The translations under genes were made by a program, and so were the position numbers. A DNA stretch of 64,000 nt from Clostridium uliginosum. Lineage in GTDB: Bacteria; Bacillota; Clostridia; Clostridiales; Clostridiaceae. This document shows, piece by piece, positions 45,366-54,397 of this stretch (position 1 is the first letter of the stretch; the number at the start of each line of letters is the position of its first letter). A model generated the notes under the pieces. The model did no database searches and was not told where the DNA came from. It was given only the letters and a program-made list of their open reading frames with translations. The stretch spans positions 1 to 64,000 of the forward strand of contig NZ_FOMG01000009.1 in the NCBI RefSeq assembly GCF_900112485.1. The letters run 5' to 3'.

Positions 45366-45619
45366 TCTGTTTTAATATAGTGTTGATATTGTTACATTTT
45401 TGTGAAGTGTGCATTGGAATTTGGCTTTTAGAATTCTTAAGTGAGAGTCAAAAAGTAAGAGTCCAAATTTTATATTTGGGTCCTCGAACTTTCTCTGTGA
45501 GCATTTTATATTTTGCTGCTCGAATTTACTCAGCGAATGAATATGAGTCGAGTTTCCTATATCAATTCCCTTAGCACACTGAACAATATGTAACAATATC
45601 AACACGGTTTTAAAACAGA
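45366..45619. repeat. B-family palindromic element, long copy before hemA
   Basis: TCTGTTTTAATATAGTGTTG on the left pairs with CAACACGGTTTTAAAACAGA on the right, and GATATTGTTACA with TGTAACAATATC. The interior has GTGTGCATTG/CACACTG-type stems and nested CGAACTTTCTC/GAGTCGAG hairpins. It ends 39 bp before the hemA start. Confidence 0.8.
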
Positions 45620-45658
45620 GGAAAAGATATAAAAACTTATATAAGGTGGAAATAATAC

Positions 45659-46864
45659 ATGATAGGCTTATTAGGAATTAAAAAAAATACACCAATAGAA
45701 ATTAGAGAGAAGTTAACAATAAAACCCAATATGTGTACAGAATATATAAATCAATTATTAAAAGACCTAGAAGAGGTAGTTATACTTGCAACCTGTAATA
45801 GGACAGAAATCTATTTTAATGCTTCTTTTTATGAAGAAGAACTATTAAAAAAGATTTTTGAGGTTTTTAATTGGAATTATGAATATAGAGAATATGTTTT
45901 TATCTCAAAAGATGAAAATGCTTGTAAGCATTTATTTGAAGTAACTTGTGGTTTTCATTCAAAAATTTTGGGTGAGGATCAAATTTTAGGTCAAGTAAAA
46001 AATGCTTATTTTAAGTCATTAGAGCAAAAAGCTGTAAATTTAGAATTGCAAAGGTTATTTCAAAGTGCCATAACTTGTGGAAAGCGATTTAAGAGTGAAT
46101 CAAGATTGTTTGAGATACCAGTTTCTTCAGCTTCAATTGTGGTAAATGAGGCTATTAATAATGGGTGTACTAAATTTATGTTATTAGGTTATGGAGAAGT
46201 AGGACAATTAACTATGAAATATTTGCTAGCTCATAAGATAGAGTGTGTGTATTTAGTGGTTAGGAATATGAAAATAAAAGAACAAATTTATGATAATAGG
46301 GTTAAGGTAATTAACTTTGAAGAAAAAAATCAATACATAGATGAAACTCAGTGCATAATTTCATGTACTTCAGCACCACATCCAGTTATTAAAAAAAGAG
46401 ATATTAATGAAAGTGGAGATAAATTATTCATTTATGATTTAGCAGTTCCAAGGGATATAGATAATGATGTAGAGAGTTTAGATAGAGCATTTGTATATAA
46501 CATTGATAACATTAGTTTAATTAATGATGGAAATAAAAAAATGCGTTTTGATAAGATGGATGAAAATAAATTTATTTTAGAAAAATATATAAATGAATAT
46601 TATGAGTGGAAAAGGCTTAGAATTATAGTACCATTAATTAGAAGAATAAAAGGTGTTAGCAAAGATGTTTATGAGAATAGGATAACAACTTTTGAAAATA
46701 AGGCTAAGAGTAAAGATGATATTCATTTGGCAAGCAAGTTAATTAAAAGTGCATCAGATTTTTACATAAATAGAGCTATTGAAGTAATGAAAGAAGAGAC
46801 TTTAAGAGGGAGTGAAGGAGAATGTCTGAGGATAATAGAGAAGATTTTCATGATGAAGAAGTAG
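45659..46864 (+). CDS. Glutamyl-tRNA reductase
   Basis: This 401-aa enzyme makes glutamate-1-semialdehyde from Glu-tRNA with NADPH, the first step of C5 tetrapyrrole synthesis. The catalytic cysteine is C46 in ATCNRTEIY; GEDQILGQVK (about 107-116) and the Rossmann motif LLGYGEVGQL (about 177-186) are clear. The dimerisation helices fill the C-terminus. It starts at ATG 45659 behind AAGGTGG. It is the first gene of the cluster, and its last 43 bases overlap the next gene. Confidence 0.95.
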   Translation: MIGLLGIKKNTPIEIREKLTIKPNMCTEYINQLLKDLEEVVILATCNRTEIYFNASFYEEELLKKIFEVFNWNYEYREYVFISKDENACKHLFEVTCGFHSKILGEDQILGQVKNAYFKSLEQKAVNLELQRLFQSAITCGKRFKSESRLFEIPVSSASIVVNEAINNGCTKFMLLGYGEVGQLTMKYLLAHKIECVYLVVRNMKIKEQIYDNRVKVINFEEKNQYIDETQCIISCTSAPHPVIKKRDINESGDKLFIYDLAVPRDIDNDVESLDRAFVYNIDNISLINDGNKKMRFDKMDENKFILEKYINEYYEWKRLRIIVPLIRRIKGVSKDVYENRITTFENKAKSKDDIHLASKLIKSASDFYINRAIEVMKEETLRGSEGECLRIIEKIFMMKK

Positions 46865-47505
46865 AATATTCCTTCATTTCTTTGCTTTCTAGTAAAATAA
46901 AAGTTGGAGTAATAGGTGGGGGAAGAGCAGGATTATTAAAGATTAGACATTTTATAAAAACAGGATGTTGCGTTGAGGTGTTATCAAAGGAATTTAATCA
47001 AGATGTAATTGATCTTTCTAAAAATTCAAATGATAAATTAAAACTTGTAAAGAAGAATTTTAGTTATGATTTTCTAAAAGATAAACATATTGTTTTAATA
47101 ACTATAGATGATAAAAGTATCATAGATAAGATAACGAATTATTGTGAAGAGAATTGCAAAATATATATAGATTCATCACATTTTATAAATGGAATGGGAG
47201 TTGTACCAATACAGAGAAGTCTTAAAAATATAACATTTGCTTTAAATACAAAAGGTGGCAATCCTAAAGGTGCAGTATTACTTTCTAATAAGGTTAGTGA
47301 GCTATTAATGGAATATGATGATTTCATTGGATTTACTACTAGGTTAAGAAATAGAGCAAAGCTTCTTTTAAATGATAAAAAAGATATAATAAATTTTATT
47401 GGAACAGAGGACTTTAAATATTTTTATGATAAGGGCAAAAGTGATTTAGTATTAAGAATGTACTTTTTACAAGAAACAGTTGAATATTTAATTAAATCAA
47501 GGTGA
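46822..47505 (+). CDS. Precorrin-2 dehydrogenase / sirohydrochlorin ferrochelatase-like protein
   Basis: This protein of up to 227 aa has an NAD-binding N-terminus (VGVIGGGRAGLLKIRHF, about 30-46) and the Met8/CysG-N layout, with FALNTKGGNPKGAVLLSNK (about 152-170) as the family-typical substrate region. It should oxidise precorrin-2 to sirohydrochlorin, toward siroheme or cobalamin. ATG 46822 lies inside hemA and its GGAG is too close, so the true start is uncertain. It is placed between hemA and hemC, as in other Clostridium species. The ferrochelatase activity is not evident from sequence. Confidence 0.85.
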   Translation: MSEDNREDFHDEEVEYSFISLLSSKIKVGVIGGGRAGLLKIRHFIKTGCCVEVLSKEFNQDVIDLSKNSNDKLKLVKKNFSYDFLKDKHIVLITIDDKSIIDKITNYCEENCKIYIDSSHFINGMGVVPIQRSLKNITFALNTKGGNPKGAVLLSNKVSELLMEYDDFIGFTTRLRNRAKLLLNDKKDIINFIGTEDFKYFYDKGKSDLVLRMYFLQETVEYLIKSR

Positions 47506-47523
47506 AGGTTTAATAATTTCGCT

Positions 47524-47554
47524 TTGTTTCAACACTCTGTTAAAACATAGCTAA
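47524..47554. repeat. B-family half element
   Basis: TTTCAACACTCTGTTAAAACATAGCTAAT is the right tip of a B element without the left arm. It lies in the 155-bp gap between the precorrin-2 dehydrogenase-like gene and hemC. Confidence 0.55.
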
Positions 47555-47660
47555 TAATTTTCATTTGGATTTGGAATTACAGTTGCCTTATATTCACTTT
47601 TAATGAACAAACTTATCACAAGATATATGCTTAAATAATTATTGGAGGATTAATCAAACT

Positions 47661-48542
47661 ATGAAAGACTTAATAATAGCAACGAGAAGAAGTAAATTAG
47701 CACAGGTACAAACAGATATAATAATGAAGAGATTAAAAGATGGTTTTAATATAAATAGTGAAAAGTTATTAATAATAACTGAAGGCGATAGAAAGTTAGA
47801 TGTTTCATTAGATAAGATAGGTGGAAAAGGCCTTTTTGTTAAGGATATAGAAATGGCACTTTTAGAAGGTAGGGCACATGGCGCAGTTCATAGCATGAAG
47901 GATGTTCCATTTGCAATAAGTGATGAATTTGAAATTGTAGCGATAACTGAAAGAGAAGATGTAAGAGATGTACTTATTTCTAAGGATAATGTAAGCTTTA
48001 AGGATTTGCCAAAGGGAGCAAAAATAGGAACTAGTAGCATAAGAAGAGCAGCTCAACTTAAAATTCTTAGAAATGATTTGGAGATAGTTTCAATAAGGGG
48101 AAATGTTCAAACAAGACTAGAAAAGATGAAACTTCAAAATTTAGATGGAATTATTTTAGCAGCAGCTGGATTAAAGAGATTAGGTGAGGAAAAACTTATA
48201 ACAGAATATTTTGATGCAAAAGAGTTTTTACCAGCAATAGCACAAGGCGCACTTGGAATTGAATGCTTAAAAAATAGTGATTGCAAGCAATATTTTAAGG
48301 CACTAGAAGATAAAACTTCAAAGTTAATGGTTGAAGCTGAAAGAAGTTTTATGAAAGAATTAAATGGTGGTTGTCATAGTCTTATAGGAGCATATTCAGA
48401 GATAAGAGGAAATGATCTTTATATGATAGGTAATTATCAAGTTAAAGATAAAGTGATTAAAAAAGATATTTTAGGTGATAAAAATCAAAATATTGAACTT
48501 GGAATAAAATTAGCTAAAAAGATATTAAAGGGAGATATATAG
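47661..48542 (+). CDS. Porphobilinogen deaminase (hydroxymethylbilane synthase)
   Basis: This 293-aa enzyme joins four porphobilinogens into hydroxymethylbilane. It shows the N-terminal [26 protein letters not shown], the catalytic region [21 protein letters not shown] and [13 protein letters not shown]. The dipyrromethane cofactor cysteine is in [10 protein letters not shown] (about residue 238). It starts at ATG 47661 behind TTGGAGG and ends 4 bp before the cobA-hemD fusion. Confidence 0.95.
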   Translation: MKDLIIATRRSKLAQVQTDIIMKRLKDGFNINSEKLLIITEGDRKLDVSLDKIGGKGLFVKDIEMALLEGRAHGAVHSMKDVPFAISDEFEIVAITEREDVRDVLISKDNVSFKDLPKGAKIGTSSIRRAAQLKILRNDLEIVSIRGNVQTRLEKMKLQNLDGIILAAAGLKRLGEEKLITEYFDAKEFLPAIAQGALGIECLKNSDCKQYFKALEDKTSKLMVEAERSFMKELNGGCHSLIGAYSEIRGNDLYMIGNYQVKDKVIKKDILGDKNQNIELGIKLAKKILKGDI

Positions 48543-48546
48543 ATAT

Positions 48547-50016
48547 ATGAGTCAAGTATACATTATGGGAACAGGCCCAGGAGATGAAGAATTATTAACA
48601 ATAAAGGCAGTTAAAGCTTTAGAAAAATGTACAGCAGTATTATATGATAGATTAGTTTCAAATAATATATTAAATTATTTAAATAAGGATTGTAAGATTT
48701 ATTATTGTGGAAAAGAACCAGGTGCTCATTATAAAACTCAAGAAGAGATTAACTCAATGATAGTAAAACTTGCCAAAGAAGGTCATGTTGTAGGAAGAAT
48801 TAAGGGTGGAGATCCTTATGTTTTTGGGCGTGGTGGAGAAGAGGTATTATCTTTGGTTAAAGAAAATATTTCATTTGAAGTTATTCCAGGAGTAACCTCA
48901 CCTATAGCTGTTTTAAATTATGCAGGAATCCCAATAACACATAGGGGGATAGCTCAAAGCTTTCATGTGGTTACAGGAATGTCAGCTGGAAGCATGAAAA
49001 CCAATTTCAAGGCACTTGCTATGGAAGAAGGAACATTGGTATTTATGATGGGCTTAGAGAATTTAGGAAACATAGTAAGTAAATTAATATCTAATGGAAA
49101 AGATGCAGTTACTCCTTGCGGCGTTGTTATGAGGGGAACTTCATCAAAGCAAAAGAAAGTAATAGGAACTTTAAGTGATATTGAAGAAAAAGTTAAGGAA
49201 GCTAAGTTAAAATCTCCTTGTATAATAGTTGTTGGAGAGGTAGTTAATTTAAATAAAGACTTAAAGTGGTATGAAGATAAGCCATTGTTTGGAAAAAATA
49301 TATGTATAACTAGAGCTAAAAAACAAGCAATAAATTTAAAAAATACATTAATGGAATTGGGTGCAGAAGTTACAGAAATTAACTCAATAGAAATTAAGCC
49401 TATACAAAATAGTTTAGAAAAGTATATTGATAAATTAGAACAATATGATTATATAGCGTTTACTTCAGCGAATACTGTAAATGTGTTTTTTGATTACTTG
49501 ATGGAAAAGGAATATGATATAAGAAAATTAAAAGCAAAAATTTCTGTAATAGGAAATGCTACTGAAAGAGAAGTTAAAAAAAGAGGAATTATTCCATTTA
49601 TAAAAGCGGAAGAATTTGCGTCAGAAGGTTTAGTAGAGGCGTTAAAGCCTAGCATAAAAGAAAATGATAAACTATTATTACCATGTTCATCTAAAAGCAG
49701 AAAATACATAGAAGAAGAGCTTGTGAAAAATGGAATAATTGTAGATAAAGTTAAGATGTATGAAACTGTTTGTGGCAAGATAAATAATAAAAGAGCATTT
49801 GATGAAGTAGATATTGTATTTTTCACTAGTCCAACTACAGTTAATAATATGATTGAAATGGTTGGCTTAGATGAGATTAAGAAGAAAAAAGTTATAGCTA
49901 TAGGGCCAAAGACCTATGAGGCCTTAGAAAAAAATAATATCTCATCAGAAATGTGCAGTGAGCATTCAGAAGAAGGATTTTTAAAGAAAATCTTAGCTAT
50001 GAAGAATAAGAACTAG
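48547..50016 (+). CDS. Uroporphyrinogen-III C-methyltransferase / uroporphyrinogen-III synthase fusion (CobA-HemD)
   Basis: This 489-aa two-domain protein has an N-terminal SUMT (about 1-240): GTGPGDEELLTIKAVK, GRIKGGDPYVFGRGGEE and IPGVTSPIAVLNYAGIPITHRG. A HemD domain follows (about 250-489): ITRAKKQAINLKNTL, YIAFTSANTVNVFF and VFFTSPTTVNNM. One polypeptide would thus close the tetrapyrrole ring and methylate it to precorrin-2, directing flow to siroheme or B12. This fusion is common in Clostridia. GGGAG before ATG 48547 lies within the end of hemC, so translation is coupled. Confidence 0.93.
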   Translation: MSQVYIMGTGPGDEELLTIKAVKALEKCTAVLYDRLVSNNILNYLNKDCKIYYCGKEPGAHYKTQEEINSMIVKLAKEGHVVGRIKGGDPYVFGRGGEEVLSLVKENISFEVIPGVTSPIAVLNYAGIPITHRGIAQSFHVVTGMSAGSMKTNFKALAMEEGTLVFMMGLENLGNIVSKLISNGKDAVTPCGVVMRGTSSKQKKVIGTLSDIEEKVKEAKLKSPCIIVVGEVVNLNKDLKWYEDKPLFGKNICITRAKKQAINLKNTLMELGAEVTEINSIEIKPIQNSLEKYIDKLEQYDYIAFTSANTVNVFFDYLMEKEYDIRKLKAKISVIGNATEREVKKRGIIPFIKAEEFASEGLVEALKPSIKENDKLLLPCSSKSRKYIEEELVKNGIIVDKVKMYETVCGKINNKRAFDEVDIVFFTSPTTVNNMIEMVGLDEIKKKKVIAIGPKTYEALEKNNISSEMCSEHSEEGFLKKILAMKNKN

Positions 50017-50039
50017 ATATACAGATTTGTTATTTTATT

Positions 50040-50134
50040 TCGCTATGTTTTAGAAGAGTATTAGGTATATGAAGAAGTTTTGAGGGGATTTTAACCTTCA
50101 ATGTACAGTTAGGGATTGTATATTGAAGGTTTTG
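50040..50134. repeat. Half B element and hairpin between cobA-hemD and hemB
   Basis: TCGCTATGTTTTAGAAGAGT is a B-family tip without its partner. An AACCTTCAAT/ATTGAAGGTT hairpin follows at about 50092-50132. It may attenuate or process the hem transcript. Confidence 0.5.
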
Positions 50135-50165
50135 CATTGAAAAAATTGATTAAGGAAGTGTAGTT

Positions 50166-51131
50166 ATGATAAAAAGAGGAAGAAGACTTAGAGCAAATTC
50201 AGCTATTAGGGATATGGTGAGAGAAACAATTTTAAATCCTAAAGATTTCATTTATCCTATTTTTGTAGTTGAAGGTGAAAATATAAAGAAAGAAATAAGT
50301 TCACTGCCAAATAATTATCATTTTTCTATTGATAGATTAGAAGAGGTTGTTAGGGAAGTTCAAGAAGCTAAAATTGGAGGGGTAATTCTTTTTGGAATAC
50401 CAGATAAAAAAGATGAAATTGGATCAGAAGGATTTAGTGATTCTGGAATAGTACAAAAGGCTATTAGAAAAATAAAAGAAATAGATAAAGAGTTACTTGT
50501 AATCACTGATGTTTGTATGTGTGAATATACTTCTCATGGACATTGTGGAATAATTCATGGTAATGATGTATGTAATGATGAAACACTTGAGTATTTAGGG
50601 AAAATATCACTTTCTCATGCAAAAGCTGGTGCTGACATGGTAGCACCTTCAGATATGATGGATGGTAGAATAGGATTCATAAGAAATGTATTGGATGAAA
50701 ATGGATACCAAGATGTTAGTATAATGAGTTATTCAGCTAAGTACTGTTCAGCATTTTATGGACCATTTAGAGAAGCAGCAAATTCAACTCCTCAATTTGG
50801 AGATAGAAAAACATATCAAATGGACCCTGCAAATAGAAGAGAAGCACTTAGAGAAATGCAAATGGATATAGAAGAAGGTGCTGATATTATAATGGTTAAA
50901 CCAGCTCTTTCTTATTTGGATATAATAAGAGATGGAAGAGAACATTTTGATATGCCAATTGCAGCTTATAGTGTTAGTGGAGAATATGCTATGATTAAAT
51001 CTGCAGGAAAGCTTGGATTGATAGATGAAGAAAGAGTTATGATGGAGATGCTAACATCAATTAAAAGAGCAGGCGCTGATATCATTATAACTTACCATGC
51101 TTTAGAAGCAGCAAAGGTTTTAAAAAGATAG
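50166..51131 (+). CDS. Porphobilinogen synthase (delta-aminolevulinate dehydratase)
   Basis: This 321-aa enzyme condenses two 5-aminolevulinates to porphobilinogen. The cysteine-rich zinc site is [15 protein letters not shown] (about 117-131). The two active-site lysines are in [13 protein letters not shown] (about 195-203) and [12 protein letters not shown] (about 245). The start [18 protein letters not shown] is typical. It starts at ATG 50166 behind AAGGAAG. It is out of pathway order between hemD and hemL, as is common. Confidence 0.95.
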   Translation: MIKRGRRLRANSAIRDMVRETILNPKDFIYPIFVVEGENIKKEISSLPNNYHFSIDRLEEVVREVQEAKIGGVILFGIPDKKDEIGSEGFSDSGIVQKAIRKIKEIDKELLVITDVCMCEYTSHGHCGIIHGNDVCNDETLEYLGKISLSHAKAGADMVAPSDMMDGRIGFIRNVLDENGYQDVSIMSYSAKYCSAFYGPFREAANSTPQFGDRKTYQMDPANRREALREMQMDIEEGADIIMVKPALSYLDIIRDGREHFDMPIAAYSVSGEYAMIKSAGKLGLIDEERVMMEMLTSIKRAGADIIITYHALEAAKVLKR

Positions 51132-51470
51132 ATACCAAAGTGAAAATTTTAGTTATGTGGTGAACTAACCGAAATAAAATGGAGGTGTTTGTTTCGGTTG
51201 CTGAGGATTTGAATGTGGGTTTCTAACAATAGAAGTTGCACCATTTCTGCTTGTTCCTGAGGCAAGCTCAGGACAAGCAAGAAATGGAACAACTTCTATT
51301 GAAGAAACGCCTACATTCAAATCCTCTGATGCAACACTACACAAACACCTCCCTTTTATTTCTTTGTTTACTGCATAACGCAAAGATAATTGAAAAAAAT
51401 ATCAAGTAATAAGGATAACATTAGAAGTTAACAAGTTGTTGATAAAATGCGAATTAAGGAGTAGTTAATT
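51132..51470. other. Gap between hemB and hemL filled by an E-type palindrome
   Basis: The element at 51170-51368 takes up most of the gap. No terminator with a T-run is obvious, so read-through from hemB into hemL is possible. Confidence 0.6.
51170..51368. repeat. E-type palindromic element sharing the C/D core
   Basis: Outer arms GAAATAAAATGGAGGTGTTT and AAACACCTCCCTTTTATTTC pair, then GGATTTGAATGTGGG with CCTACATTCAAATCC. The inner core (51232-51295) runs AGAAGTTGCACCATTTCTGC ... TTGTTCC ... GGACAAGC ... ATGGAACAACTTCT, the same three-tier plan as in the C and D elements. Confidence 0.8.
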
Positions 51471-52754
51471 ATGAATAGTAATGAAATATTTGAAGAATCT
51501 AAAAAATATATGCCAGGAGGGGTTAATAGTCCTGTTAGGGCATTTAATGGTATGGATTTAAATCCACCTGTTATAAAGTCTGGAAGAGGGGTAATGATTA
51601 AGGATGAAGATAACAAAGAATATATTGATTTTGTGTTAGCTTGGGGCCCATTATTTCTTGGACACTGTGATGAAGATGTTGTACAGGCAATTCAAGAAAC
51701 TAGTGCAAATGCATTAGCTTTTGGTGCACCAACAAAGCTGGAATTAGATTTAGGTAAATTTATGTGTACTCATTTAGACAACATTGATATGATAAGAATG
51801 GTTAATTCAGGTACAGAAGCTACTATGAGTGCTGTTAAACTTGCAAGAGGATATACAGGCAAAAGTAAGATTGTTAAATTTGCTGGATGTTATCATGGTC
51901 ATTTTGATGGCTTCTTAATAGAAGCAGGATCAGGTGTACTTACAGAGGGAATACCAGGATGTCTTGGAGTTCCGAAGGAGAGTATAGAAAATACACTTAT
52001 AGGTGTATATAATGATAAAAATCAAATAAAAGAACTTTTTAAGAAACACGGAAATGAAATAGCAGGCGTTATTATAGAACCTGTTGCAGGTAATATGGGA
52101 GTTATAAAAGCAGAAGATTCATTTATGGAAGAACTAAGAAGTTTATGTGATGAATATGGATCTTTATTAATATTTGATGAAGTAATGACTGGATTTAGAG
52201 TTGCTTTTAAAGGAGCTCAAACATTATTTAAAGTTAAACCGGACTTAGTTACATATGCAAAGATAATGGGAGGGGGACTTCCATGTGGAGCATATGGTGG
52301 TAAAAGAGAAATAATGGAGAAGCTATCTCCAGTTGGTGGAGTATACCAAGCAGGAACAATGTCAGGAAATCCTATAGTTATGGCAGCAGGACTTGCAACT
52401 TTAAATAAACTAAATAACAATTTAGGATATTATGATTATGTTGAAAATATAGGAATGAAGCTTGAACAAGGTATTTTAAAAATAGCACAAAATTATAAAT
52501 TACCTTTGGTTATTAATAGAGTTGGTGGAATGTTAACATTATTCTTTACAAGTTTAAAAGAAGTAAGAACTTATGATGATGTTAAAACTTGTAATGCAAA
52601 TATGTTTAAAAGATATTTTAAACATATGTTAAGTGAAGGATTTAATATAGCACCATCACAATTTGAATCTATGTTTTTATCAGTAAAGCATACAGAAGAT
52701 GATATTAATAATTTCTTAAAAGCATTTGAAAACTTTGCATCTAAGGCAAATTAA
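51471..52754 (+). CDS. Glutamate-1-semialdehyde 2,1-aminomutase
   Basis: This 427-aa PLP enzyme converts glutamate-1-semialdehyde to 5-aminolevulinate, the step after HemA. It shows [14 protein letters not shown] at the start, [49 protein letters not shown] (PLP-binding Asp) and the Schiff-base lysine in [18 protein letters not shown] (about residue 263). It starts at ATG 51471 behind AAGGAG. It is the last hem gene here; a bidirectional terminator follows at 52837. Confidence 0.95.
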   Translation: MNSNEIFEESKKYMPGGVNSPVRAFNGMDLNPPVIKSGRGVMIKDEDNKEYIDFVLAWGPLFLGHCDEDVVQAIQETSANALAFGAPTKLELDLGKFMCTHLDNIDMIRMVNSGTEATMSAVKLARGYTGKSKIVKFAGCYHGHFDGFLIEAGSGVLTEGIPGCLGVPKESIENTLIGVYNDKNQIKELFKKHGNEIAGVIIEPVAGNMGVIKAEDSFMEELRSLCDEYGSLLIFDEVMTGFRVAFKGAQTLFKVKPDLVTYAKIMGGGLPCGAYGGKREIMEKLSPVGGVYQAGTMSGNPIVMAAGLATLNKLNNNLGYYDYVENIGMKLEQGILKIAQNYKLPLVINRVGGMLTLFFTSLKEVRTYDDVKTCNANMFKRYFKHMLSEGFNIAPSQFESMFLSVKHTEDDINNFLKAFENFASKAN

Positions 52755-52785
52755 AATAAATAATAGATCAGTATGCTTGTCTATT

Positions 52786-52827
52786 AAGTAAGTTTGTTGA
52801 TATAGTATAAACACTTTTCTAAAACAT
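52786..52827. repeat. B-family half element after hemL
   Basis: TTGTTGATATAGTATAAACA followed by CTTTTCTAAAACATAG is one B arm. Just before it, 52752-52782 resembles an A-family tip (AAAATAAATAATAGATCAGT). Both are incomplete. Confidence 0.5.
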
Positions 52828-52836
52828 AGTTAAATA

Positions 52837-52891
52837 AAAAAATGGATTGTCTCAAATTAAAAGTTTTAATTTGAGAACAGTCCATTTTTTT
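52837..52891. terminator. Bidirectional hairpin terminator
   Basis: AAAATGGATTGTCTCAAATT pairs with AATTTGAGAACAGTCCATTT with a short loop and T- and A-runs at the ends. It separates hemL from the convergent alpha/beta hydrolase gene. Confidence 0.8.
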
Positions 52892-52900
52892 GAATATGTC

Positions 52901-53707
52901 TTATAAATGAAGTTTAATCCAGTCACTAATATAGCTTATAATATTATCACGGCAAGGTTCATTAAGAATTTCATGATATAAATTATCATAAATTTTAATT
53001 TGCTTGTCCACTGATGAAATAGAAGCAAAAAAATCTTTTGAATCTTGACATGATATAAGTTTATCATCTTTACCATGAAGAATTAATACTGGATCTTTAA
53101 AGCATTCTTTATTTTCAATTAGCCATTTAATACCTTTACCTAATTCATAATATAATCCTGCTGATATTTCCTTTAATACTAAAGGATCAGATCTATATGC
53201 CTCTACTACAGCTTTATCAGTACAAATCATATCAGTCATATCATTAGACATATAAGTATGTGGATCAAGTCCTACAGGAATGGAATCGATCGCATGACCG
53301 GTATCTCTTGTTAAACCACCTGTAGTAATAATACCTGTTACTTTATTAGGATACTTTGTTCCAAAAGCACCTACACCAAAACCACCCATGCTGTGTCCTA
53401 TCAAAAAGATTGGTAAATTTTTGTTTTCTGATTTAGCAAGATCTACTACAAAGTTTACATCATCTATTAAATCATTGAAATCTTTGTAATAACCTTTATC
53501 TCCATCAGATCTACCATGACCTCTATGATCAAAACGATAAGTACTAAAATTATTATTGTTAAAACTTTTAGCAAGGTACTCATAACGATTACATGCTTCT
53601 CCCAAACCGTGAACGATTACAACGATGGCATTTGGATTTTCAACTAAGTTTTTTACCATATAAAGTTTAGTACCATCGAAAGATTTTATAAATTCTGAAT
53701 TTTCCAT
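52901..53707 (-). CDS. Alpha/beta hydrolase (monoacylglycerol lipase-like)
   Basis: This soluble hydrolase of about 268 aa has the nucleophile elbow GHSMGGFG (about residue 104), acid LILHGKDDKLIS and histidine NLYHEILNE. RFDHRGHGRSDG near residue 60 is typical of the lysophospholipase/monoglyceride lipase group. ATG 53707 has AGGGGG upstream at proper distance and is preferred over the more distal ATG 53734. Single gene; lipid ester substrate likely but not proven. Confidence 0.87.
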   Translation of the reverse strand: MENSEFIKSFDGTKLYMVKNLVENPNAIVVIVHGLGEACNRYEYLAKSFNNNNFSTYRFDHRGHGRSDGDKGYYKDFNDLIDDVNFVVDLAKSENKNLPIFLIGHSMGGFGVGAFGTKYPNKVTGIITTGGLTRDTGHAIDSIPVGLDPHTYMSNDMTDMICTDKAVVEAYRSDPLVLKEISAGLYYELGKGIKWLIENKECFKDPVLILHGKDDKLISCQDSKDFFASISSVDKQIKIYDNLYHEILNEPCRDNIISYISDWIKLHL

Positions 53708-53780
53708 AATTATACCCCCTAAATTTAATTGCATAAGGTATTTTTTCAGATACCTTATTGATTATAAATATTATTTATTT

Positions 53781-53866
53781 TTAGGCATATGAAAGAAAAT
53801 AATAAGTCAAAGATGCAAAGTATGTTTTGTTGACACAGATATGATACAAAATATACTAGCATACTG
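53781..53866. repeat. A-family element, left of the 63-aa gene
   Basis: It starts TTAGGCATATGAAAGAAAAT, continues AATAAGTCAAAGATGC, and has inner arms GTATGTTTTG/CAAAATATAC, then breaks at GACTAGTTAG just where the small gene ends. The outer right tip is missing. Confidence 0.65.
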
Positions 53867-53867
53867 A

Positions 53868-54059
53868 CTAGTTAGTTTTATTAAAAAACTTACAAACACT
53901 TACAAACATTTGAAATATAAATCCATATGTTAAAATTAAGAGAATATAGTTATATAGACTATATTCAAGATTAAATACTTCAAAGCCTATAAAGAATATT
54001 GAAAAACAAACGACAAAATTTATAAATATCAATTTGCATTTACTTAACTTATGTTGCAT
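53868..54059 (-). CDS. Small two-helix membrane protein, unknown
   Basis: This 63-aa protein has two hydrophobic helices (about 10-27 and 35-54) and charged ends. A good AAGGAG precedes its ATG at 54059, arguing that it is a real gene. No family is recognised. It sits between two A-family ends: an incomplete element at 53781-53866 and a tip at 54075-54098. It may be cargo captured between two elements, or an unrelated gene that happens to be flanked. Confidence 0.5.
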   Translation of the reverse strand: MQHKLSKCKLIFINFVVCFSIFFIGFEVFNLEYSLYNYILLILTYGFIFQMFVSVCKFFNKTN

Positions 54060-54074
54060 TTATTAACTCCTTCG

Positions 54075-54098
54075 CTATTTTCTTTCGTGTGCCTTAGT
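54075..54098. repeat. A-family tip right of the 63-aa gene
   Basis: CTATTTTCTTTCGTGTGCCT is the terminal sequence of A elements without its partner arm. Together with 53781-53866 it brackets the small membrane-protein gene. Confidence 0.55.
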
Positions 54099-54222
54099 TA
54101 TCAACTTATAGGGATTGTTATTTAATGTATATGAGTATATTATACAACATTATTATCCAATAATGAAATAAAATGTGACATGTTGGATAATAAACTATAT
54201 AAATGCAGTAGGTATCTTTATA

Positions 54223-54277
54223 TAACAATATCAACATTTACTTAAAACGTAGACTTAGGCACATTCAAAAAAATATA
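54223..54277. repeat. Adjoining B-family and A-family tips
   Basis: ATAACAATATCAACATTTAC followed by TTAAAACGTAGA is a B tip. It is joined directly to TTAGGCACATTCAAAAAAAT, an A tip. Both lack partner arms, suggesting deletions or insertion of one into the other. Confidence 0.6.
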
Positions 54278-54397
54278 GAAACATTATTAATAAATATATT
54301 TTTAAGAAAACATTTATTAATATATAATAATTTATGATATATAATAATAAAAAGAGGTTTATATACTACACTAGATATTATGAGGAGAGGTTTAAAT

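Larger units (their letters stand above)
45075..45658. other. Repeat-rich gap upstream of the hem operon
   Basis: It holds two B-family elements and a tandem octamer array (all listed). A TATAAT at about 45264 lies before the octamer array and a second candidate promoter is not clear. If that is the hemA promoter, the array and the 45366-45619 element would be in the leader RNA. Confidence 0.5.

Noticed and set aside
45362..45605. Open frames of 70 and 77 codons on both strands upstream of hemA
   Set aside because: They lie wholly inside the B-family palindrome and mirror its symmetry; neither has a ribosome site.
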